A DNA stretch of 64,000 nucleotides, taken from positions 1-64,000 of the forward strand of contig CAZZIU010000008.1 in the NCBI GenBank assembly GCA_964654545.1. Direction: 5' to 3'. Positions 10,401 through 18,335 of the stretch are shown here, one piece after another. Both the position numbers and the translations under genes were made by a program. Under the pieces are notes generated by a model, which was not told the origin of the DNA, did no database searches, and saw nothing but the letters and a program-made list of their open reading frames with translations. The first letter of the stretch is position 1, and every line of letters starts with the position of its first letter. The stretch comes from JABMOV01 sp964654545. Its GTDB lineage: Bacteria > Fidelibacterota > Marinisomatia > Marinisomatales > JABMOV01.

Positions 10401-12355
10401 CGGGGATAGACCAGGCTGGTAATGAATCTTCCTCGAACCGCATTGACAATGTGATTTTTGATGAAACACTGCCACAATTGACTATTTCAGCACCGGTGGA
10501 TGGTGAAAAATTGCGTCGTTTTCTTTTGAGTTATTCCCTGAGTGAACAGCTATCCGATTTTAATGTGACGATCGAGCAAACGGCCGGGGAACCGGATGAC
10601 CAAAGCCCGATTCATTTTTTGTTGCCTGAATATCTGATCCAGAAAGGGAGTTTTGAGTCCATTGATTTGGAAGATTTTACCACACTGGTGGATGGTGCGG
10701 AGTACCGGCTTGCGTTTGCCGGAAACGATATTGCGGGAAATGCAATGAATGTATCTTACGTAAATAATTTAATTCTTGATAAAACACCACCTCAACTGAT
10801 TGTAGATCAGCCAAAGCCTGATTCGTTCAATAAGAAAAAAGTTCTTCAGTTTACCCTTTCCGAATCATTGGAAAGCGGGAAAATAGAATGGATCTGGAAA
10901 CAAGGTGAGCCGGATATAGAAACACATACGATCGAGCTGGCAGATGATAAGTTGACAGCCGGGGATCAATCTCTCCCTGAAATTGAAGATATCCATTTCG
11001 CGAATGGAAGTATATTTAATGTCAAATTCACACTTATGGACGCGGCACAGAATATGACAGAACATGTGGTGGAAAATGTGATGTACGACTATGAAGCGCC
11101 GGTCGTAGAGGTAATTAGTCCCGTATCCAAGAGCAGGGTAAATACAGAAACATTGCAATTCGTATCCAATGAGGTAATGCGTATATGTCGAGTTACGTGG
11201 GTCGATCTAACAACCAATGAAGCGCATATTTTCATAATCCCGAAGGACATGATGTCCGGTAGGGAGTTCACGGTTAGCAAGGATATTTCCAACCTGATTA
11301 TGGTAAACGACCATCTCTATCAAATAAAGATTTTTGCCAGGGATTTTGCCGGGAACCAAAAGGAAACTCTGGTTGCTGATTCAGTCATCTTTGATACAAA
11401 ACCACCAATTTTTTCTGATATTTCTCCCCAGGCAGATAGTTACACGCATACCAGCGCGGTGTCTTACCGATTGAATGAACCGTGCCAATCGGGTCGGTTG
11501 GTATGGTTGCGAGTATCCGGTCCGGATGATCCCACATCGCCACATATTATTGAATTAAACAAAAATAACCTAAAGCAAGGGATGAATAATACTGACAATC
11601 TGAAACGCGTACCATTAAAAGAGGGAGCAAGTTATGCGATAGTGCTTTCAGCGACGGATCAATTGGGAAACAAAAGCCGGCAGTTCAATACTCCAAATAT
11701 TCTTGTTGATACATCGCCCCCGGTGCTGACACTTATTCAACCAAAAACCGGATCATATATCAATACCGGTGATATAAAAATAGGATTGAATGAACCATTA
11801 CTGTCAGCAGAAATCGAAGTGCGTCGTACGAGCGGGGAAAGTGATCCAAATTCCCCTGCTACAATCAAAATTGATCCCCAATACTTATCAACTCCCAACA
11901 CGGTTGGAATTAAGATAAATGACTTTATGGCACTCGAAAACGATGTGGTGTATACGATTGTGTATACAGGTGTGGACAGGGCCGGAAATATGGCACAGGC
12001 TGATCCAGTGCAAAATATCACGTTTGACTCACGAAAACCTCAATTGGGTATTTCATTGCCTGCGCCACAAGCGGTTTTTACTACCGCGAATATGCAACTA
12101 TCCTTTTCTGAGAATCTTATATCCGCATACGTAACCTGGGACAACGAAAATTCCCCGGGAAAGGCACCTATACAAATGCTAATCCCCGAGAATTATTTGT
12201 CTGCCGGTGACCGTATTCAGGTTCCGGTCGACATGGACCTGCCATTTGATTTCAGTGCATCTTATACTCTCGTTTTGCACGGTACAGACGTTGCAGGGAA
12301 TGCGGCTGGTTCCAATCCTGTTCACGGTGTAGTGATACAGGCTCCAATGGAATAA
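4409..12355 (+). CDS. Giant surface protein with about 23 tandem Ig-like repeats
   Basis: The stretch from this TTG encodes 2648 residues. An N-terminal beta-rich domain (about 1-250) is followed by about 23 repeats of roughly 100 residues. Each repeat has a 'D-x-x-x-P' entry, a Y-x-x-S-E-x-L strand, often a G-x-x-D-P-x-S-P-H insert, and a closing G-x-D-x-A-G-N then F-D. This is a bacterial Ig/cadherin-like adhesin architecture. The last repeat runs to the end with no YPNPFNP sorting domain, dockerin or anchor. The true N-terminus is probably upstream: the same frame is open from 4139, and a signal-peptide-like stretch (F-K-R-Y-L-S-L-L-Y-I-F-S-L-L-S-G-Q) lies at 4244-4294, but no ATG, GTG or TTG precedes it. 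The role in adhesion is inferred. Confidence 0.9.
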   Translation: MLLSKSRMDSTDRIIQKETFHYDTTNALVAIEKTDRNDTLVEKVIFGMEQHAIDFLEYLLVINKVVAGGDRFTSVHYDSGRIITYQFYDVNHALYGEMGFFYDSTGSVMEEIWIKHPEKRVVRRWTYRFIPEENRTKVTEWDTTGTVVYDTYLASDGSESVFTFLVDEDTLLTDRALIPYDLAIGLKNGVVDWEWIGGASDTVAHHTYALSGHELNNVGQHDLRPELQSKLRHGAWYRLTFHGETIRNYPATDMVFEPVIIDKKGPEISAVMDSIMDTIRIEITSNEPLGSLTLEMRQQENQITFPIIYAIEDSLLPFTKGIVTVPQLPGLKESIPYEVVISGKDRAGNYAEPVAAGSFVFDKSAPVINVNHPGSHTALHLPVLMFSNSEDLKSGAIVVLTEDDTSVAKPIPIPETHRPAGAHTLDLSPLFPFVDSTYYSVTIEGTDLGGNHSIPTSIDSLYYDITPPNVTVIFPFDSATINEPAMSYISNEQLSKAAMEWLYIVGTADTVAPYYVELTGSELKPGVKIRKSLPSVNDLVDGAIYTILLSAWDKAGNQIPKVQIHHVLYDASPPELELLSPNSLTTTNSLRLTYSSTEYLDQGFLRIERTGGRPDPQSPYEIQLVDDELKDGVHTDVLLAKLPILQSGSTYQYTLKGSDLGANQSTPFIVKNITYDNEKPVVSISYPVSGSINDRKSFSYELSEDIEEGYCILKRTDGAPDTLSPHVIPFVEDDLLEGAHEINIANLEIVESSVYTLTINGKDFAGNSADTAITADIIYDVTDPAVQLQVPKDNSLNTRVVLSYTLSERIHDAYVVWTQVGGENDPDSPHRIPLNEEESAMGSHHNITLQHQESLVSNAMYNVVVEGRDIANHPLKPNSIRGITYDFIAPSLSIIKPVSNSRSNYSGIEYELSEGLVTGSCLLMKDGSGASKPIVTKVKLKSDDLTSGYHTINGMNNSIISLEDNTPYSIWFSGEDQAGNRVISDTVRNFIFDSIKPAITLSKPVASMTINTTLISYSINEDLEQAEMIWKDEATGSELIVQLRENEMLNGEYEAQLLQGSPTLEDDHTYTLIFTGKDVAGNPAAAVEENNIRFDMTRPELLVQYPFTGTFINTTDIEFTLSESLGELLIEWLYYDDSGKEIKTQFISQPEMLIKGSHQLHQFHHPELKDGETYTINLAYTDLAGNEGMEVALSDITFDTTAPVLSNLFPQSGLFTTENRLELSLSEPVKSMNYIMIDRDKNQTELTVDSLITSTTLRWEGFFDQFPIRDGEPFALEILAVDRAGNPSNTLGSENIAIDKTPPEISIMNPSSRTVINRLQPVVVFSENLQSGSITIEPRNEPVITMDIPDSLLKKGSQRIEMIAVAIDDNVPMTLQVTGMDRAGNRSNSKKLEYVRFDRKKPSIEITHPQNDALLNKFSVAYSIDENLDRAVLQLIQDSDKDTTEVELKDVFIKKGNHNLIDRAEFSNMQENVSYSITVWGIDPAGNASTKQMITGIQIDNTAPNIELIHPVSSARVNTKNISYSLSENLDRGEIIITGSDNKKYGRDLMPNELQSGTHDLTLADEIFPAISGKIYHIKMDGKDRAGNNASSAVVTKIIFDNSPPTISISSPIENTTVSQVQLSYSINERLDKGSIGVEKISEEGNTTTFKKELNPEELSPGDHERILAAAEYNFIEGDMLTIRISGLDQAGNEGSSEPITKVRFDNKSPTIRVRKPTANSLINDLLFSLRFSELLERCSFNINRIDGLQDPNAPYHFEVTSNELQQKVFSDFPFANRPVLMDEVSYEITIQGQDFAKNQSEKVIIRGVQLDTKAPTYTLSKPVDGEKISMEEVGYILSENLGSGEVLFRYQSGTPDANKKHRASLHKSNLTKGPHLNTAITFDIPLVDGARYTVSVEGSDEAGNLISGQPAGNVLFDAYPPEITILSPEPNTMIPSLAFSYQFSEDLSLAKLLIDNQRDNPITLELSTVEKTAGKHTISISDRVTIEEGIPYRYQMTGIDQAGNESSSNRIDNVIFDETLPQLTISAPVDGEKLRRFLLSYSLSEQLSDFNVTIEQTAGEPDDQSPIHFLLPEYLIQKGSFESIDLEDFTTLVDGAEYRLAFAGNDIAGNAMNVSYVNNLILDKTPPQLIVDQPKPDSFNKKKVLQFTLSESLESGKIEWIWKQGEPDIETHTIELADDKLTAGDQSLPEIEDIHFANGSIFNVKFTLMDAAQNMTEHVVENVMYDYEAPVVEVISPVSKSRVNTETLQFVSNEVMRICRVTWVDLTTNEAHIFIIPKDMMSGREFTVSKDISNLIMVNDHLYQIKIFARDFAGNQKETLVADSVIFDTKPPIFSDISPQADSYTHTSAVSYRLNEPCQSGRLVWLRVSGPDDPTSPHIIELNKNNLKQGMNNTDNLKRVPLKEGASYAIVLSATDQLGNKSRQFNTPNILVDTSPPVLTLIQPKTGSYINTGDIKIGLNEPLLSAEIEVRRTSGESDPNSPATIKIDPQYLSTPNTVGIKINDFMALENDVVYTIVYTGVDRAGNMAQADPVQNITFDSRKPQLGISLPAPQAVFTTANMQLSFSENLISAYVTWDNENSPGKAPIQMLIPENYLSAGDRIQVPVDMDLPFDFSASYTLVLHGTDVAGNAAGSNPVHGVVIQAPME

Positions 12356-12444
12356 ATATGGTTAAAAATTTCATTGATTGGCATTGGAGGGAATGGGATT
12401 AACACCTAAATTCGCCGGCTGAATTATTAGGAGAATTAATACAA

Positions 12445-12867
12445 ATGGCAAGAAAAACAGTCGGTTTCGCCGGAAAAGTAAAAGGGAAAGATCACGTTGA
12501 GGTCAAATTTGTCAAATATGTGAAGAGTGAGCGATCGGAAAAAACCGGTTATTGGCGCTTTAATGAAACAATGGTGCGCCTGGTAGGTGGTGAAACACTT
12601 GATGCTGCTTTAAAAAGACAAGAAAGCGAATCACTGGCAATGGATATTGACATGTCGTTGTTCGATGAAAAGGTGGAAGAAGAGAAACCGGTGGCGGAAG
12701 AAGTTGTAGAAAAACCAGAAGCGACTGCCCAACCGGATACAACTGAAGCAGTGGCTGAACCGGAATCGGATGGGGAAGCGGAAGCGGTAGAAACTGAAAA
12801 TCCAGCTGAAGAAAAACCGGAAGAGGTGAAGGCTGAAAGTCCGACTGAGGACAAACCAGAAGCGTAA
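12445..12867 (+). CDS. Small protein with basic head and acidic Glu/Ala/Pro tail
   Basis: This 140-residue protein has two halves. Residues 1-70 are basic and look folded (M-A-R-K-T-V-G-F-A-G-K, V-K-S-E-R-S-E-K-T-G-Y-W-R-F-N). Residues 75-140 are low-complexity Glu/Pro/Ala/Val with no expected fold. An AGGAG at 12429-12433 precedes the ATG, and a strong terminator follows, so it is a single-gene unit. There is no signal peptide, so it is cytoplasmic. The head resembles small nucleic-acid or ribosome-associated proteins, but I do not recognise a characterised family. The acidic tail could balance or regulate the basic head. Confidence 0.75.
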   Translation: MARKTVGFAGKVKGKDHVEVKFVKYVKSERSEKTGYWRFNETMVRLVGGETLDAALKRQESESLAMDIDMSLFDEKVEEEKPVAEEVVEKPEATAQPDTTEAVAEPESDGEAEAVETENPAEEKPEEVKAESPTEDKPEA

Positions 12868-12875
12868 AGTAAAAT

Positions 12876-12902
12876 GCCGGGTTATCCCGGCTTTTGTTTT
12901 TT
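12876..12902 (+). terminator. Rho-independent terminator
   Basis: A GC-rich stem (GCCGGG at 12876-12881, CCCGGC at 12886-12891, loop TTAT) is followed directly by TTTTGTTTTTT. It lies 9 nt after the stop of the acidic-tailed protein and upstream of the first tRNA-Ser. Confidence 0.92.
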
Positions 12903-12916
12903 GAAATATTTTCATT

Positions 12917-13001
12917 GGAGGGGTGGCAGAGCGGCTGAATGCGGCGGTCTTGAAAACCGTTGAAGGGCGACCTTCCGGGGGTTCAAATCCCTCCCCCTCC
13001 G
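12917..13001 (+). tRNA. tRNA-Ser (anticodon TGA)
   Basis: An acceptor stem GGAGGGG/CCCCTCC closes a cloverleaf with the long variable arm of a class II tRNA. The anticodon loop CTTGAAA gives TGA, which reads UCA-type serine codons. Discriminator is G and CCA is not encoded. A second tRNA-Ser lies 69 nt downstream. Confidence 0.95.
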
Positions 13002-13070
13002 CAAATCTACTTTTGACTTATAAGGGGGCGCCCGATTGCTTATTTTTTTGCACATTGAAATTGAACTTTT

Positions 13071-13157
13071 GGAGAGGTGGCCGAGCGGCTGAAGGCGCAC
13101 GCTTGGAAAGCGTGTTTTCGAGCAATCGGAACGCGGGTTCGAATCCCGCCCTCTCCG
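13071..13157 (+). tRNA. tRNA-Ser (anticodon GGA)
   Basis: Acceptor GGAGAGG/CCTCTCC, anticodon stem CACGC/GCGTG and loop TTGGAAA give anticodon GGA (UCC/UCU serine codons). A long variable arm is present, the discriminator is G, and CCA is not encoded. Confidence 0.95.
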
Positions 13158-13326
13158 CGTGGATTTACTTCAATACCGTTGGAAAACCGCAAAAAATATA
13201 ACCCAACAGGTAATTTATTTTCTTATTCTCTCTTAATCAGTGCCAGCAAAATTTATTTTAGGAGATGACAATCAGATTACGATCATTCCTGTTCATTTTA
13301 CCAGACGATCCCCCTAATTTCTCTTC

Positions 13327-14811
13327 ATGAATATGAAACAGGTACGCGTCCGATTTGCTCCCAGTCCAACGGGTGATTTCCATGTTGGGGGAGCGCGAAC
13401 AGCGCTTTTTAATTACTTATTTGCCAGACATTACCAAGGAAAATTCATCCTGCGTATCGAAGACACGGATCAGAAAAGATTTCATCCTGATGCTATCGGA
13501 TGGCTAATACATGGATTAAAATACCTGGGTATAGACTGGGATGAAGGACTTGATAAAGGAGGGGATTATGGTCCCTATGTTCAATCCAGGCGGACAGCTA
13601 TATATAGCAAATATATTCGCGAATTAATTGACAATGATTTTGCATATCGTTGCTTTTGTACACCGGAACGACTGGAGCAGCTCCGCGAAGAGCAAAAAGC
13701 GAAGAAGCAAAATATTGGTTATGACAGACATTGCCGAAATCTATCCAAAGATGTGGCAGAAGAAAGATCCAATTCCGGTGAAATTTATACGGTTCGGGTC
13801 AAGTTGCCATTGGAAGGAGGAATCACGGTTCATGATGCAATCAGGGGAGACATCACTTTTGATTTTGGTGTCCTACAGGATTCAGTGCTGGTAAAAGCGG
13901 ATGGGATTCCCACCTATCATTTTGCTAATGTGGTAGACGATCATCTGATGAAAATATCACATATCTTGCGTGGAGACGAATGGGTAAACAGTCTGCCATT
14001 GCATCTGTTCTTGTACCAAAGTTTTGGATGGGAGCCACCAACACTTGCTCATTTACCGATTATACTAAACCCAACCGGTAAAGGTAAAATGAGCAAGCGT
14101 GCGCAACGTGCCCCGGATGGTAGTGAATACCCCGTGTTTGTACGCCAATTTGAGAAAGCAGGTTATACCAGCGATGCACTAGTGAATTTTATGGCACTGT
14201 TAGGGTGGAGCTTTGACGATAAAACAGAAATAATGAGCAGAGATGAGTTGATCCATCGATTTTCCCTGGAACGAGTTACATCATCACCGGCAGCCTGGGA
14301 TTACAACAAACTGAACGATATCAATGGCCAGTATATACGGCACATGACGGATACTGAATTGGTCACAGCGATAATTCCTTTTCTAGAAAAAACTGAATTT
14401 GAGTACTCTATTGAAAAATTAATGTCCCTGATACCGTTGGTTAAGGAACGTCTGGTTACTTTATCAGATGCGATTTCGCAATTGGACATCTTTTTACTTG
14501 AACAACTCAATCCCTACGATATCAAGCTGCTAATACCAAAAAAATCAACGGCGGGTGAAGCAGTGGGTGCCCTAAAAGAGGTTTTACCTGTTCTGGAATG
14601 TTCGGACTTCTCCCATGATTCCATTGAGACAGCATTGCGGAACCTTGTGGATAAACTGGAAATAAAGGCGGGAAAACTATTCCAGCCAATCCGGGTTGCA
14701 GTTTGTGGAAGAACGGCCGCACCGCCACTCTTTACAACATTGGAGGCAATAGGAAAACCAACGGCGTTAAAACGAATACAGGATGCCATAGAAAAATTGG
14801 AAGCGATCTGA
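13327..14811 (+). CDS. gltX: Glutamyl-tRNA synthetase
   Basis: The 494-residue class I synthetase charges tRNA-Glu with glutamate in the cytoplasm. The HIGH-type motif appears as S-P-T-G-D-F-H-V-G-G at residues 13-22, and the KMSKR loop as G-K-G-K-M-S-K-R near residue 255. Length and the alpha-helical anticodon-binding C-terminus match bacterial GltX. The ATG at 13327 is used, though the second ATG 6 nt later is equally possible. There is no clear Shine-Dalgarno. It is followed 4 nt later by glnS, so the two synthetases are probably co-transcribed. Confidence 0.96.
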   Translation: MNMKQVRVRFAPSPTGDFHVGGARTALFNYLFARHYQGKFILRIEDTDQKRFHPDAIGWLIHGLKYLGIDWDEGLDKGGDYGPYVQSRRTAIYSKYIRELIDNDFAYRCFCTPERLEQLREEQKAKKQNIGYDRHCRNLSKDVAEERSNSGEIYTVRVKLPLEGGITVHDAIRGDITFDFGVLQDSVLVKADGIPTYHFANVVDDHLMKISHILRGDEWVNSLPLHLFLYQSFGWEPPTLAHLPIILNPTGKGKMSKRAQRAPDGSEYPVFVRQFEKAGYTSDALVNFMALLGWSFDDKTEIMSRDELIHRFSLERVTSSPAAWDYNKLNDINGQYIRHMTDTELVTAIIPFLEKTEFEYSIEKLMSLIPLVKERLVTLSDAISQLDIFLLEQLNPYDIKLLIPKKSTAGEAVGALKEVLPVLECSDFSHDSIETALRNLVDKLEIKAGKLFQPIRVAVCGRTAAPPLFTTLEAIGKPTALKRIQDAIEKLEAI

Positions 14812-14815
14812 CGTT

Positions 14816-16471
14816 ATGAATGACAAACCACGACATTTTATTGATGCCATTATTCAGTATGATTTGGAGTCCGGAAAACATGAAACGGTAATAACCCGAT
14901 TTCCACCGGAACCAAACGGCTACCTGCATATTGGCCACGCCAAATCCATATGTTTGAATTTCAGTTTGGCAGAGGATTATAAGGGCGAATGCAATCTTCG
15001 TTTTGACGATACGAATCCAATGAAAGAGGAGGATGAATTCGTCAAATCCATCATAGAAGATGTTAAATGGATGGGTTTTACCTGGGCAAATGAATTGTAT
15101 GCTTCGGATTATTTTGAACAAATGTATGGATTTGCAATTGATTTAATAAAAAAGGAAAAAGCATTCGTCTGCGACTTAACAGCCGATGAAATACGTGCTA
15201 CAAGAGGTACCTTGAAAGAAGCGGGACAAAACAGTCCATACCGCGAACGCACCGTTGATGAAAACATTGATCTTTTCACACGCATGAAATCCGGTGAATT
15301 TCCTGATGGGAGCAAAACACTGCGGGCAAAAATTGATATGGGTCATCCCAATTTGAATATGCGTGATCCTGTAATGTATAGAATATTGCATGCGACACAC
15401 CATCGAACAGGCAATAGGTGGTGCGTCTATCCGATGTACGATTGGGCTCATGGGTTAGAAGATTCCATTGAAAACATAACCCATTCATTGTGCACCTTGG
15501 AATTTGAGGATCATCGTCCGTTATACGACTGGTTTTTAATCCAACTTGGTGTGTACAAACCGCAACAAATTGAGTTCGCTCGATTGAATGTGAGTTATAC
15601 AGTAACCAGCAAGCGAAAATTGTTAACACTGGTCAATGAAGGTCATGTTTCCGGTTGGGATGATCCTCGGATGCCAACTATCTCCGGTATGCGTCGTCGT
15701 GGGTACCCACCAGAAGCACTTCGATTGTTTTCAGACAAAGTGGGAATAAACAAACGGGATTCGGTAACTGATTTTGCTTTGCTGGAGTTTTGTGTCAGGG
15801 ATGAACTCAACAAGACAGCTACTCGTGTAATGGGTGTTCTTAACCCATTAAAAGTGATTATTACGAATTATCCTGAAGGTAAAACAGAATTCCTGGAGGC
15901 AATAAACAACCCTGAGGATGCGACACAGGGTAAGCGGAAAATTCCATTTTCCCGGGAAATATACATAGAGCAGGATGATTTCATGGAAGACCCGCCACGC
16001 AAATTCTTCAGATTGGGTCCCGGTCGTGAAGTACGTTTACGATACGCTTATTTTATTACCTGTAATGAAGTCATCAAAGACAGTAACGGCAACGTGGTTG
16101 AACTGCGGTGTACGTTTGATCCTGAAACAAAAGGAGGCTCAGCACCAGACGGTAGACGAGTAAAGGGAACCTTGCACTGGGTTTCAGGCAGCCATGCAAA
16201 AAATGCAACCGTCCGACTATATGACAGGCTATTTACTGAGGAAGATCCAACGAAAGGCGAAAATGACTTTCACGAATATCTAAATTCCGATTCCCTGGTA
16301 GAATTAATGAATTGCAAAGTAGAACCGGACGTTGCCAGATTCTCACCGGAAACGCGTTTTCAATTTGAACGTAAAGGATATTTTGTCATAGATCAATTTG
16401 AAAGTACGCCGGACTCCCTGGTGATTAATAGAAGTGTCACCTTGCGAGACAGTTGGAATAAAAACAGGTGA
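14816..16471 (+). CDS. glnS: Glutaminyl-tRNA synthetase
   Basis: The 551-residue protein carries F-P-P-E-P-N-G-Y-L-H-I-G-H-A-K near residue 30 (HIGH motif) and the GlnRS-specific R-F-D-D-T-N-P nearby. The KMSKS equivalent appears as V-T-S-K-R-K-L around residue 263. The C-terminal beta-barrel anticodon-binding region and normal length are present. It charges tRNA-Gln directly. Bacteria with GlnRS are generally thought to have acquired it from eukaryotes. A tRNA-Gln(CTG) gene lies at 22472 in this window. Confidence 0.96.
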   Translation: MNDKPRHFIDAIIQYDLESGKHETVITRFPPEPNGYLHIGHAKSICLNFSLAEDYKGECNLRFDDTNPMKEEDEFVKSIIEDVKWMGFTWANELYASDYFEQMYGFAIDLIKKEKAFVCDLTADEIRATRGTLKEAGQNSPYRERTVDENIDLFTRMKSGEFPDGSKTLRAKIDMGHPNLNMRDPVMYRILHATHHRTGNRWCVYPMYDWAHGLEDSIENITHSLCTLEFEDHRPLYDWFLIQLGVYKPQQIEFARLNVSYTVTSKRKLLTLVNEGHVSGWDDPRMPTISGMRRRGYPPEALRLFSDKVGINKRDSVTDFALLEFCVRDELNKTATRVMGVLNPLKVIITNYPEGKTEFLEAINNPEDATQGKRKIPFSREIYIEQDDFMEDPPRKFFRLGPGREVRLRYAYFITCNEVIKDSNGNVVELRCTFDPETKGGSAPDGRRVKGTLHWVSGSHAKNATVRLYDRLFTEEDPTKGENDFHEYLNSDSLVELMNCKVEPDVARFSPETRFQFERKGYFVIDQFESTPDSLVINRSVTLRDSWNKNR

Positions 16472-16525
16472 TAAGCAGAAATTTGAAATTGTAAGACTGG
16501 ATAAAATCCGTTAATTTGATAGATC

Positions 16526-17827
16526 ATGATGCTTAGGAAAGCTCTATTCCAACTGATATTTTTACTGACATTCGCGTCAGCCCTTATCTATTCTGCAGAA
16601 AATCCGCGAGTGAACCTGTACCTTATAAAATTTGATAATATCGGAAATGAAGAGGATTTGGACTGGCTCAGAAGCGCCTTTACGGATATGTTGAGTGAGT
16701 ATTTTTCCGGAGTGGATGGGATAGAGGTTAAAACACAGGCGGACCTGGAAGAAGTAATGAACAACCGGAACCTGTTGTTGCATCAGCCAAGAGGCACAAA
16801 AAATTTCCTTGTTTTAGGAAAATACGACCGGAAACTGGATGGATTAAACCTCACGTTGCAGGTCATCAATATAGCAAATTGGGAAGAAGTCGATGTGCGA
16901 CAATTAACAGGAAAATACACGGCCATCCCGGAGGTAAACAAACAAATTTCTGAAGCTCTGAACACAATGGTTCAACCCTACTTGCCGAAAATCGAAAAAA
17001 AGCCTTACCCTGAATTCACGAAACCGGAACCATACCAGCCAAAAAAAGAATTTTCGAAACAATCCAAAGCATTGACTTCTTCCATTGATGTGGCCATCGA
17101 TTTGCTGGAAGAAAGCATGGATCTGACATCCGGTAAGCGTGGAGTACCACCGGACAAGGAAGAAAGTGTAGAAGGTGAGTGGACTCTGGATTTGAATGTA
17201 GATAATGAAGCAGTGGACAATCCTGAAAATGATGCAAACACCGAATTATTAAGACGGGTAGTTGATAATCTGACCAACCATCCCTACCATGTTTCTTTAA
17301 AAAAACCGTCCTTTGAGTATGACAAAGACGACGATACCAAAATGGATGTTGTATTTCCTGTTACCTATTCGCTTAAAGAAAGCATTATCAAGGATATGCT
17401 GGTATCATTACCCTATTCGGGATTAAAACAGGATGGCAGCCTGACCATTTTTTATTTCAATAAGGAGACCTACAATTTTCCGCCTGACTTCATTGAAAAA
17501 ATCCAGGAAGGAAAATACCGTGCTGTTCCTGTCATCCAGTTTACCAATAATGGGGGCGAACCCCAGGTGGTGATATTGGATTCTCCTGAGCATTTCTGGG
17601 CAAAACAGGAGAGTGAAAATGTCCTATTTGTGCCTACCCATCAATTTGCTCCGTTGATTGACTTTACGCTTGGTGGATGGTCGCTGCAAGTAGCCCTGGA
17701 GACCGTCGATATTCATGTGGATTACACATTTTCAATGGATATTGATGCGATTCAATCATTGGAAAAAGTCCGGTTGAAATTTATCGCCGAAGATGAACTA
17801 GAATCTTATTTGAAAAATATACTCTGA
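16526..17827 (+). CDS. Secreted CsgG/TolB-N-like protein of unknown function
   Basis: This 433-residue protein starts with a signal peptide (hydrophobic to about residue 24, A-S-A-L-I-Y-S-A). Residues 27-155 resemble the CsgG/TolB N-terminal fold: V-N-L-Y-L-I-K-F-D-N-I, an E-D-L-D-W-L-R-S-A-F helix, and an L-V-L-G-K-Y-D strand describing a periplasmic sensor or assembly domain. A charged linker (about 165-235) and a beta-rich C-terminal half follow. No catalytic motif is visible. It precedes the TlpA gene by 13 nt and so probably heads the redox operon. The start is one of two adjacent ATGs. The family resemblance is by eye only. Confidence 0.7.
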   Translation: MMLRKALFQLIFLLTFASALIYSAENPRVNLYLIKFDNIGNEEDLDWLRSAFTDMLSEYFSGVDGIEVKTQADLEEVMNNRNLLLHQPRGTKNFLVLGKYDRKLDGLNLTLQVINIANWEEVDVRQLTGKYTAIPEVNKQISEALNTMVQPYLPKIEKKPYPEFTKPEPYQPKKEFSKQSKALTSSIDVAIDLLEESMDLTSGKRGVPPDKEESVEGEWTLDLNVDNEAVDNPENDANTELLRRVVDNLTNHPYHVSLKKPSFEYDKDDDTKMDVVFPVTYSLKESIIKDMLVSLPYSGLKQDGSLTIFYFNKETYNFPPDFIEKIQEGKYRAVPVIQFTNNGGEPQVVILDSPEHFWAKQESENVLFVPTHQFAPLIDFTLGGWSLQVALETVDIHVDYTFSMDIDAIQSLEKVRLKFIAEDELESYLKNIL

Positions 17828-17840
17828 ACATAGGAAAATA

Positions 17841-18335
17841 ATGTATCGATTTGTATTTCTTATCCTCATGACTTCCCTAAGTCTAAATGGTCAGGAAATA
17901 GAACAGAAAAAAATTCCAGATTTATCCATAGAGTTATTGAATCGTACTAAAACAACAATTCAGGAATTGGTGAGCGATGGACCATTAATAATTGATTTTT
18001 GGGCGACATGGTGTGAACCGTGTAAAAAAGAAATGGTACATCTGGAAGAAATCAATCAAAAATATGCAGATAAAGGCTTGACTATATTGGCAATTAGTCA
18101 GGATTCTCCAAAAAGTTTATCGAAAGTAAAATCATTTATTCGTTCAAAGCGTTATTCATTCAAAGTGGGCTTGGATCCAAATCAGCAAATTGGTCAGAAA
18201 TTAGGCGCACAGTTACTCCCAACGACTATTATAGTTGATAAGGATTTAAATATTGTCTGGCGACATCAGGGTTATTTACCTGGTGATGAAATGGATATAG
18301 AAGAGCAAGTGATCACTTTGTTGCATGAAGAATAA
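17841..18335 (+). CDS. TlpA-family periplasmic thioredoxin
   Basis: The 164-residue protein has a signal peptide (about residues 1-18) and a thioredoxin fold with W-A-T-W-C-E-P-C at the active site (Cys58, Cys61). The cis-proline region is L-L-P-T-T near residue 134. The TlpA/ResA branch works in the periplasm on disulfides, for example in cytochrome or other thiol-protein maturation. Its start of translation follows the upstream gene by 13 nt, and its end overlaps the next gene by 11 nt, so translation is coupled to the outer-membrane protein. An Omp28-like redox protein follows, suggesting a shared electron-transfer task. Confidence 0.92.
   Translation: MYRFVFLILMTSLSLNGQEIEQKKIPDLSIELLNRTKTTIQELVSDGPLIIDFWATWCEPCKKEMVHLEEINQKYADKGLTILAISQDSPKSLSKVKSFIRSKRYSFKVGLDPNQQIGQKLGAQLLPTTIIVDKDLNIVWRHQGYLPGDEMDIEEQVITLLHEE

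Noticed and set aside
12549..12915. Minus-strand frames of up to about 100 residues over the acidic-tail gene.
   Set aside because: They are shadows of the low-complexity GAA/GCN codons on the plus strand and have no homologous features.
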